A model generated the notes under the pieces. The model ran no database searches and was not told the DNA's origin. It worked only from the letters and a program-made list of their open reading frames with translations. 6,403 nucleotides of DNA. Origin: Acidobacteriota bacterium (GTDB lineage Bacteria > Acidobacteriota > UBA6911 > RPQK01 > DATIPO01). Made by a program: the position numbers and the translations under genes. Position 1 is the stretch's first letter. Each line of letters starts with the position of its first letter. Below are positions 1 to 4,584 of the stretch, one piece after another. The stretch spans positions 1-6,403 of the forward strand of contig JANQFM010000102.1 of the NCBI GenBank assembly GCA_028277865.1. The letters are read 5' to 3'.

Positions 1-1062
1 TTCCCGCTGCTCCTCGGCAGCCTCCGCCTCCCAGTCCTCGATTTCCGGGGCCGTATCCAGGTCGATATCAAAATCGATCTCTTTCTCCGCTGCCGCCAGT
101 TCCTCGTCGAAATCGAGCTCCTTTTTTTCAGACGGGATCTCAAAGTCCGAATAGGGTTCCGGGGCCGACTCGGGCTCAGGTTCCGGCATCGGCTCTTCGA
201 CGACCGGCGAAGCTGCCTCAGCCACGGTGGCCTCCTCGAAGCCGAAATCCCGAGGCTCTTCCTGCAAAGCTTGTTCCTCCGTGCCGGCCTCGATCCATTC
301 TTCCGCCGGCATAGGCGCTTCTGCCTCCGCTTCTGCCTCGGGCTCTTCGGGAGTCGGCCATGCTTCTTCCTCTGGCTCTTCGACAGGCAACTCCGCCGCC
401 GGGCTGACGGCTGCTGCTGCCCCGAGCGCGGCTTCACCCGCTGCCTCCTTCTGGGCATTGACCAACTGGTGCAAGTAGTTGTTCTTGAGGACCAGGACAG
501 TCAAGTGAGTCAGAAGCTCCAACGAATCGATGGCGATCGAATCGCCGGCGTCAGCGTAAAAGACCACTGGAGCGCTGTTTTCGAAGACCAAAGGGATGCA
601 CAAGGTGCAGTTGGGCAATTCTCCCGCCTGAGCCAGCCAGGGAAGCGCTTCGGCGGCCTGGTCGCGCCGGTAAATCAACTGCCGGTGCTGAGCCGATCGG
701 ACGACACTGTCCGTAGGATCGTCCAAGGCGATTTCCTTGATGTTCTCTGGTTCAAACCCGAAGCCCTTCCAGGTGACGTACTGGCCATCTCGGAGCAGGA
801 ACAGGATGGCTCTGGAGACGAAGGGTTGTGCCTCCTCCAGGTAAATCTCCAGGATTCGCTCCTGAGTCTTGCCATAGACCAGTTTGCGCAAGGCTTGGTT
901 GACGAATTCGTATTCCGATTGCCCACTTGGAACAGGCTGCGGTTGTGCAGCAGGCGTCTGATCCAGGCTAGCCTCGACCTCTTGTTGCAGTCCGGACAAC
1001 TGTTCGCTGATCTGCCCGATCTGGCCTGCAATTTCCGCCAAACGATCACCGACAGAAGACAT
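1..1062 (-). CDS. GAF-like domain protein with long acidic C-terminal tail, partial (C-terminus beyond the left edge)
   Basis: The frame is open without a stop from an ATG at 1060-1062 to the window edge, giving 354 residues with the C-terminus missing. The start is supported by a GGAGG motif (+ strand 1072-1076) 9 nt upstream. Residues 1-35 form a heptad-like amphipathic helix, probably a short coiled coil. Residues 50-205 alternate helices and hydrophobic strands in a GAF-like pattern (for example AILFLLRDGQYVTWKGFGF at 85-103 and CTLCIPLVFENSAPVVFYAD at 152-171). From about residue 224 the chain is low complexity, with about 50 Asp/Glu against 5 Lys/Arg, many Pro and Ala, and a repeated DFD motif (ELDFDEEL, EIDFDIDL at 315-335). 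No signal peptide or membrane segment is visible, so it is probably cytosolic. It has its own promoter and follows the phosphatase gene on the same strand. The family is not recognised. The GAF assignment rests on pattern only. The tail may be a flexible linker to a further domain outside the window. Confidence 0.88.
   Translation of the reverse strand, partial: MSSVGDRLAEIAGQIGQISEQLSGLQQEVEASLDQTPAAQPQPVPSGQSEYEFVNQALRKLVYGKTQERILEIYLEEAQPFVSRAILFLLRDGQYVTWKGFGFEPENIKEIALDDPTDSVVRSAQHRQLIYRRDQAAEALPWLAQAGELPNCTLCIPLVFENSAPVVFYADAGDSIAIDSLELLTHLTVLVLKNNYLHQLVNAQKEAAGEAALGAAAAVSPAAELPVEEPEEEAWPTPEEPEAEAEAEAPMPAEEWIEAGTEEQALQEEPRDFGFEEATVAEAASPVVEEPMPEPEPESAPEPYSDFEIPSEKKELDFDEELAAAEKEIDFDIDLDTAPEIEDWEAEAAEEQRE
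317..340 (-). repeat. 12-bp tandem duplication in the acidic-tail coding region
   Basis: Two adjacent 12-bp copies (317-328 and 329-340, 11 of 12 identical) encode the alternating Glu-Ala run at about residues 242-249 of the acidic-tail protein. It is in frame and probably arose by slippage. It shows that the tail is a fast-evolving low-complexity region. Confidence 0.6.
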
Positions 1063-1071
1063 GATCCCTAT

Positions 1072-1076
1072 CCTCC
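1072..1076 (-). promoter_or_regulatory. Shine-Dalgarno site of the acidic-tail gene
   Basis: The minus strand reads GGAGG followed by 9 nt and then ATG. This fixes the start of the gene at 1062. Confidence 0.8.
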
Positions 1077-1084
1077 GATTTTCT

Positions 1085-1107
1085 GGGCGCTGCTATCCTT
1101 TGCGCCC
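1085..1107 (-). other. Leader hairpin next to the ribosome binding site
   Basis: GGGCGC (1085-1090) and GCGCCC (1102-1107) are perfectly complementary and enclose an 11-nt loop. In the predicted transcript this stem ends 8 nt before the GGAGG of the acidic-tail gene, close enough to affect ribosome access. The complementarity is seen directly; a regulatory role is inference. Confidence 0.4.
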
Positions 1108-1146
1108 TGCCCCCTTCCAGCTTCTCTTCGTCGATCTTACCGGTCT

Positions 1147-1185
1147 CCGATAGGCTTAAATCAAGTGTTGCACCTGATTTATCGG
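1147..1185. promoter_or_regulatory. Near-palindrome: candidate operator or leader stem-loop
   Basis: Arms AAATCAAGTG (1158-1167) and CACCTGATTT (1171-1180) are complementary at 9 of 10 positions around a TTG centre. An outer pair CCGAT (1147-1151) and ATCGG (1181-1185) extends the stem, with a 6-nt bulge on one side. It starts about 15 nt downstream of the predicted transcription start of the acidic-tail gene. It could be an operator for a dimeric repressor or an RNA stem in the 5' leader. I could not match it to a known operator or riboswitch class. Confidence 0.5.
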
Positions 1186-1206
1186 TCGGCAAGCTGACTG
1201 TTGGCC

Positions 1207-1235
1207 ATCTTAGAGAGTGCAGGCAAAGGTGTCAA
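1207..1235 (-). promoter_or_regulatory. Sigma70-type promoter for the acidic-tail gene
   Basis: The minus strand reads TTGACA (1230-1235, a perfect -35), a 17-nt spacer, and TAAGAT (1207-1212, a -10 keeping the key T1, A2, A5 and T6 positions). Transcription would begin near 1200, giving a leader of about 138 nt before the ATG at 1062. The spacing is optimal and it is the best promoter match I found in the window. It implies that the gene can be expressed independently of the upstream kinase and phosphatase genes. Confidence 0.65.
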
Positions 1236-1276
1236 TGAGGGGAAAAATCGGCAGTCCAGCATGTGGTTGAGGCGGA

Positions 1277-1354
1277 CGCGACAGGAAGGGCCGCAGAGAG
1301 CCAAGAGGCTTTTCATCCACTTTCGTCTTTCTTTGCGTCTCTGCGCCTTTCGTG
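1277..1354. repeat. Imperfect inverted-repeat element A, just downstream of the phosphatase gene
   Basis: CGCAGAGA (1292-1299) pairs perfectly with TCTCTGCG (1338-1345), and flanking bases extend the arms imperfectly to roughly 1277-1308 and 1327-1354. The right arm is built of 8-nt units (GCGTCTCT at 1335-1342, GCGCCTTT at 1343-1350, then CGTG). That arm matches the repeat at 4526-4546 at 18 of 21 aligned positions. The element starts 12 nt past the phosphatase stop codon, so in RNA it would be a 3' hairpin. There is no U-tract, so it is not a classic intrinsic terminator. Confidence 0.6.
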
Positions 1355-1366
1355 AACACGCCGGCC

Positions 1367-2494
1367 TCACTGCCGCTCGATCAGCAGGAGGGTCAGGTCA
1401 TCGTCCAGAGGGCGGCCGGCGCAATGGTCCAGCACCAAGGAGGAAAGCGAGTGGAGGGCTTGATCAATGGGGAGGTCTCCCTGCTGCCGGAAGGCGGATT
1501 CGATTCCCGCCAAACCCAATTCCCGACCGGCGTCGTCCAAGGCTTCATAAACCCCGTCCGTGTAGATTAAGACTCTCTCACCAGGTGCCAGGTGGATTTC
1601 CTTTACCTGACGGGCCTGCTTGCGGAATGCCTTGGACAAAAAGAGCCCCGTGGATTCCAGCCGAAGCATTTCGCCGCAAGGCCGCTTCCGGAAGGCTGGC
1701 GGGTGCCCGGCATTAACGTAGCGCAGCTTGCCTTCCGGGAAAAGGCGGCCATAAAAGAGGGTGGCGTATCGGGAGTCTTCGAAGAAATCGATATTGGCCA
1801 GCAATTCCTCAATCATCTGCTCCAGCTGTCGGGCGCGCCTGCGGGCGGCGTTGAGGCTGGAAAGGAGCATTCCTGAGTACATGGCCGCGCTGACGCCGTG
1901 CCCCACGATGTCGCTGACGGCAAAGAGGATCGATCCGTCGGGCTGGGCTTGGCAAACGTAAAGATCCCCTCCCAAGGCGTCGCATTGTTCGATGAGCCCT
2001 TGGGCATGCCATCCCGATTGGCGAACTGCGTCTCGAGGCAGCAGGCTCTGCTGGAAGCGCCGGGCTTTTTCCAAATCTTCGGCCAATTCGCGGGCGTATT
2101 CCTCTTTGGCTTGGCGCTCCCTTTGCAAGCGCAAGCAGCGTTCCAGCAGAGCTCTCAGCACCCGGCGGTCGAAGGGCTTGAAAAGGAAGTAAAATGCATC
2201 CTCCTCCAGCGACCGGTAGAGCTTTTCGTCCGGATGAGAGATCGAGCCGGTCATCAGGATGACGTCGGTCTCGGGACTGAGGCTGCGGATCTTGCGGCAC
2301 AGGGTATAGCCGTCTCCGTCATTGAGCTGAACGTCGACCAAAGCGGCCTGAAAGCGCCCCGAGCGAACATGCTCCAGAGCCTCTGAGAAATTGGAAGCCA
2401 TTGCCAGCCTGTAGTGGGCGCCCAAGGTTCTCTGCAAGGCTCTGCGGATGCCTGGATCATCGTCCACCACCAAAACCAGATCCTGTTCTTGCAC
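1367..2494 (-). CDS. Response regulator with PP2C-type (RsbU/SpoIIE-like) Ser/Thr phosphatase output
   Basis: This is a complete 375-residue protein. The start is GTG at 2494, supported by AGGAGG (+ strand 2499-2504) 4 nt upstream. Residues 5-120 are a REC receiver with acidic residues D11/D12, phosphoacceptor D54 (VDVQL), T82 and K106-P107, so all receiver landmarks are present. Residues 113-155 form a coiled-coil linker ending in the QQSLLP signature common before RsbU-type phosphatases. Residues 160-375 are the PPM domain with metal-binding motifs GGD (D177), SDIVGHG (D195), NAGHPP (261-266), YTDG (D313) and DDDLT (364-368). The usual GGDYYD motif reads GGDLYV here, losing the second Asp. 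Phosphorylation by the neighbouring kinase should switch dephosphorylation of a phosphoprotein partner, typically a STAS anti-anti-sigma factor in this family. No such partner is encoded in the window. It is cytosolic and lies 122 nt downstream of the kinase gene on the same strand. Confidence 0.96.
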   Translation of the reverse strand: MQEQDLVLVVDDDPGIRRALQRTLGAHYRLAMASNFSEALEHVRSGRFQAALVDVQLNDGDGYTLCRKIRSLSPETDVILMTGSISHPDEKLYRSLEEDAFYFLFKPFDRRVLRALLERCLRLQRERQAKEEYARELAEDLEKARRFQQSLLPRDAVRQSGWHAQGLIEQCDALGGDLYVCQAQPDGSILFAVSDIVGHGVSAAMYSGMLLSSLNAARRRARQLEQMIEELLANIDFFEDSRYATLFYGRLFPEGKLRYVNAGHPPAFRKRPCGEMLRLESTGLFLSKAFRKQARQVKEIHLAPGERVLIYTDGVYEALDDAGRELGLAGIESAFRQQGDLPIDQALHSLSSLVLDHCAGRPLDDDLTLLLIERQ

Positions 2495-2498
2495 TTCG

Positions 2499-2504
2499 CC
2501 TCCT
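2499..2504 (-). promoter_or_regulatory. Shine-Dalgarno site that decides the GTG start of the response regulator
   Basis: The minus strand reads AGGAGG, CGAA, GTG. The strong motif, with the receiver domain starting right after it, makes GTG at 2494 the clear start even though no ATG is nearby. Confidence 0.8.
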
Positions 2505-2511
2505 CTTCAAA

Positions 2512-2596
2512 GACTGCAAGGCCGTCAGCCTGTAAGGGGGTCCAGAAGTTCCTTCCGCCTGGGCATACAGTCTGACAGTCTTACAGTCTTGCAGCC
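2512..2596. repeat. Imperfect inverted-repeat element D between kinase and response regulator genes
   Basis: A 26-nt arm at 2512-2537 is complementary at 19 of 26 positions to 2571-2596, with a 33-nt loop. The right side carries three tandem 8-nt units: ACAGTCTG (2567-2574), ACAGTCTT (2575-2582) and ACAGTCTT (2583-2590). It fills most of the 122-nt gap. In a kinase-regulator transcript it would fold into a hairpin between the two genes, where it could set their relative expression or stabilise mRNA ends. The function is inference. Confidence 0.6.
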
Positions 2597-2616
2597 TTCT
2601 GACCAGCGGTGCGGCA

Positions 2617-4287
2617 TCATGCCTTGCTTGCAGCGGTCTCAGCCACTTCTGCAGGCAGCAGGCGGATTTCGACTTTGGCGCCCTTCCCTGGACTGCTCTT
2701 CACATCGATGGCGCCGCCATGCTGCCACACCAGAGAACGGCAGATGGATAGGCCCAGGCCGGTACCGTCCTGCCTGGTGGTGAAGAAAGGCTCCAGTACC
2801 TTGTCGATGTCGTCCGAACTGATTCCCGGGCCATCATCCTTCACCGACAAGACCATGTTGCCGTCCTGCATCTTGGTCCCGACCGAGATTTTTCCCGGAC
2901 GTACGGAAAGCGCCTGAACCGCATTGGTCACCAGGTTCCAGACGACCCTCTCCAGGTGCTGCTTGGAGAATTGCGTCATGGGCAACCCTCCCTCCAGATC
3001 GAACTGCAGGGAAATGCCTCTTGTCGCCACCATCGATTCCAGCATGGGAATCATCTCGCGAAGAAGCTGGTTTACGTCCACCAGCCCAGTTTCACTGCGG
3101 TCTTTGGCGGTTCGCAGCATGTTGGAGAAAATGCGCCGGCACAGCGAGGCCTTATCGATAATGACCTCCAGATCCTGCTCCAATTCGGACTGATCCAAGA
3201 CCCCCGCCTGGCATTCCTCACGGGCTTGCTTAGCCAAAGGCAAAATGGCGCCGATGGCATTGTTGACGTCATGGGCCACTGCACGCGCCAGGGTCACCAG
3301 CCCGGCCCTCATCTCGGCTTGCAGCGCCATGTTCTCCAGCGAGGTCTTCACGCGCGCGTTGCGCAGTGCCACTCGGGCGGCGGGCAAAAAGCGTTCCACC
3401 ACTTCGACGTCGTGACGGTCGAACTCGGCCCTCTCGTAGCTGGCGATCTTGAGCAAGCCCAAAAACTCCTCCCCAAAAAAGAGAGGAACGCACAGCAAGC
3501 TGGTCTCTTGTGGAATTCCACTGCCCCGCGAATAGTTGAGCATTTGGTAGAGGCGGCTGTCCTGGCCGTCCGATTCCGGTCGGGAGTTGGCAGGAAAAAC
3601 CCTGCCTTGGGGAGAGTGGCGCAGACTCTCCACCAAGCGGCGGGAAACCGGGATCTGATGGCCGATAAAGGCGCTCTTGGACTTGGTCCAGACGATCTTT
3701 TCGGCTTCCACCCGCAGTTCTTCGCCTTCCGGCTCGAATACCAGAAGGGCTGCGGAATGGTCATAGTGAACCAGCTGATAGAGCCCGTCCAGAATCTGAT
3801 AGGCCAGATCCCGTGGATGGAGTTGAGAAATGACCTTTTCCGTGATCCGACCCAGAACTTGCACCAGTCGCTCTTCTTCGCGCCTGGCCAAGTCATCTCC
3901 CAACAAGGTGCTGAGTTTGTTGAGGATCCGGCCTTTTCCCAATTGGAAGTCCCGTCCTCGGCGGGCCACTCCCACCACCCCCGCCAACCGACCATGGATC
4001 TTCAGGGGAGACAGCAAAATGTTGCGAGGAATCTCAGGACGCCGCCGGGCCGCGAATTCACGGATCAGCTCCTCGGAGTGAAGCCGGACCTTGCCTTCAG
4101 AGTGGGCTTCAATCGAGCCTCCCCTTGAAAAGCCTCGGTAAAGGAAGGCCGAGTCGGCATCCAGGTGCGACCGGACAGCAGCCAGGAAGTGCCCATAGAC
4201 CTTGTAGGGCATGACGATATGGCGCAGATTGCTTTCCAGTGCCCAGGCAAAAAGGTGTTTCGGGATCTTTTCAAGATCGATGATCAT
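2617..4287 (-). CDS. Soluble hybrid-free sensor histidine kinase with two GAF domains
   Basis: This is a complete 556-residue protein with an ATG start at 4287, preceded by a weak GGA (+ strand 4294-4296) 6 nt upstream. No membrane segment or signal peptide is seen, so it is a cytosolic kinase. Residues about 20-130 form a degenerate first GAF-like domain. Residues about 155-310 form a clearer GAF domain (SLLCVPLFFGEEFLGLLKIA at 263-282 is a typical GAF strand pair). The H-box AVAHDVNNAIGAI puts the phosphoacceptor at H339; the D340-x-x-N343 motif after it is the one linked to phosphatase activity in HisKA kinases. The ATP-binding domain has the N-box NLVTNAVQAL (N451, N455), G1 DDGPGI (484-489), an F-box EPFFTT (499-504) and G2 GTGLGL (508-513). 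The layout resembles NtrB-type catalytic cores. It has no receiver of its own. The REC-PP2C gene 122 nt downstream on the same strand is the likely phosphorylation target. The ligand cannot be told from the sequence. Confidence 0.95.
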   Translation of the reverse strand: MIIDLEKIPKHLFAWALESNLRHIVMPYKVYGHFLAAVRSHLDADSAFLYRGFSRGGSIEAHSEGKVRLHSEELIREFAARRRPEIPRNILLSPLKIHGRLAGVVGVARRGRDFQLGKGRILNKLSTLLGDDLARREEERLVQVLGRITEKVISQLHPRDLAYQILDGLYQLVHYDHSAALLVFEPEGEELRVEAEKIVWTKSKSAFIGHQIPVSRRLVESLRHSPQGRVFPANSRPESDGQDSRLYQMLNYSRGSGIPQETSLLCVPLFFGEEFLGLLKIASYERAEFDRHDVEVVERFLPAARVALRNARVKTSLENMALQAEMRAGLVTLARAVAHDVNNAIGAILPLAKQAREECQAGVLDQSELEQDLEVIIDKASLCRRIFSNMLRTAKDRSETGLVDVNQLLREMIPMLESMVATRGISLQFDLEGGLPMTQFSKQHLERVVWNLVTNAVQALSVRPGKISVGTKMQDGNMVLSVKDDGPGISSDDIDKVLEPFFTTRQDGTGLGLSICRSLVWQHGGAIDVKSSPGKGAKVEIRLLPAEVAETAASKA

Positions 4288-4373
4288 GTCTAATCCAGAG
4301 CAGGCCAGTCGGAATGGTAAACGGAACAGGGAATGCCCGACAAGCCATTCAATTCACATTCGAGTCAAGTTTT

Positions 4374-4448
4374 GCCACGGAGGCACAGAGTGCACAGAGA
4401 AGAATCAGATGAAGCCTTTCGATCTCTGTGTTCCGGTGTCTTTGTGGC
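4374..4448. repeat. Imperfect inverted-repeat element B in the kinase-decarboxylase divergent gap
   Basis: The outer stem is GCCAC (4374-4378) with GTGGC (4444-4448). The inner stem is CACAGAGA (4393-4400) with TCTCTGTG (4423-4430). Between them the arms pair imperfectly. Both arms are periodic: the right arm reads TCTCTGTG, TTCCGGTG, TCTTTGTG in consecutive 8-nt units, and the left arm has CAC-purine units 8-9 nt apart. It has no coding potential. It shares its build with the elements at 1277-1354 and 2512-2596, though the unit sequences differ. Confidence 0.65.
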
Positions 4449-4525
4449 TTCCCGACTCTGGTCTGAGGCGCTGCCTCGCTAGGTTTTGCGCCCTCTTGCT
4501 CCCCCTCCTCTCCTCTCTCTACTCC

Positions 4526-4546
4526 GCGCCTCTGCGCCTCTGCGTG
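4526..4546. repeat. Unpaired repeat arm C upstream of the decarboxylase promoter
   Basis: Two perfect tandem copies of GCGCCTCT (4526-4533, 4534-4541) are followed by GCGTG. This matches the right arm of the element at 1277-1354 (1335-1354) with two mismatches and one gap over 21 positions. I find no convincing complementary left arm nearby, so it looks like a half element or a decayed copy. It is preceded by a C/T-rich run (4498-4520). Confidence 0.6.
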
Positions 4547-4569
4547 ACCCCTCCACGTCCCCGCTTGGG

Positions 4570-4584
4570 TAGAATGTCCCCGCC
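4570..4584 (+). promoter_or_regulatory. -10 element of a probable leaderless decarboxylase promoter
   Basis: TAGAAT (4570-4575) differs from TATAAT at one position and lies only 9 nt before the ATG at 4585. Transcription would start about 7 nt after it, at or within a few bases of the ATG. The 9 nt between (GTCCCCGCC) contain no Shine-Dalgarno motif, which agrees with a leaderless or nearly leaderless mRNA. No good -35 is seen at 16-18 nt. Confidence 0.5.

Larger units (their letters stand above)
1063..1366. other. 304-bp intergenic region between the acidic-tail gene and the phosphatase gene
   Basis: I find no credible gene here. From right to left it holds a GC-rich inverted-repeat element just past the phosphatase stop codon (1277-1354), a minus-strand sigma70-like promoter (1207-1235), a near-palindrome (1147-1185), a 6-bp-stem hairpin (1085-1107) and the ribosome binding site of the acidic-tail gene (1072-1076). 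The small open frames crossing it on either strand lack a ribosome binding site and protein-like composition. Confidence 0.8.

Noticed and set aside
271..1197. Long plus-strand open frame of 308 codons
   Set aside because: It is antisense to the acidic-tail gene. It is Arg/Cys/Phe-rich, lacks a ribosome binding site and domain pattern, and exists because the GC-rich coding strand leaves the opposite frame open.
1063..1200. Known riboswitch in the leader of the acidic-tail gene (c-di-GMP GEMM, TPP, cobalamin considered)
   Set aside because: A GCGCAAAGG string resembles part of GEMM, but the other conserved blocks and the tetraloop-receptor arrangement are absent. No TPP or cobalamin core was found.
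1277..1354. Element A as a rho-independent terminator
   Set aside because: It has a stem but is imperfect and lacks a following run of U on the minus-strand transcript.
2956..4128. Plus-strand open frame of 390 codons opposite the histidine kinase
   Set aside because: The kinase on the other strand has every catalytic motif. This frame is Gln/His-rich with no recognisable domain, so it is an antisense shadow.
4340..4368. TTGACT on the minus strand (4363-4368) as the -35 of a kinase promoter
   Set aside because: No acceptable -10 lies 16-18 nt downstream (the site reads GCTTGT). A sigma54 reading also fails on GG-N10-GC spacing.
4374..4546. CRISPR-like array in the divergent gap
   Set aside because: The units are only 8 nt, contiguous and degenerate, with no spacers of regular length and no cas genes.
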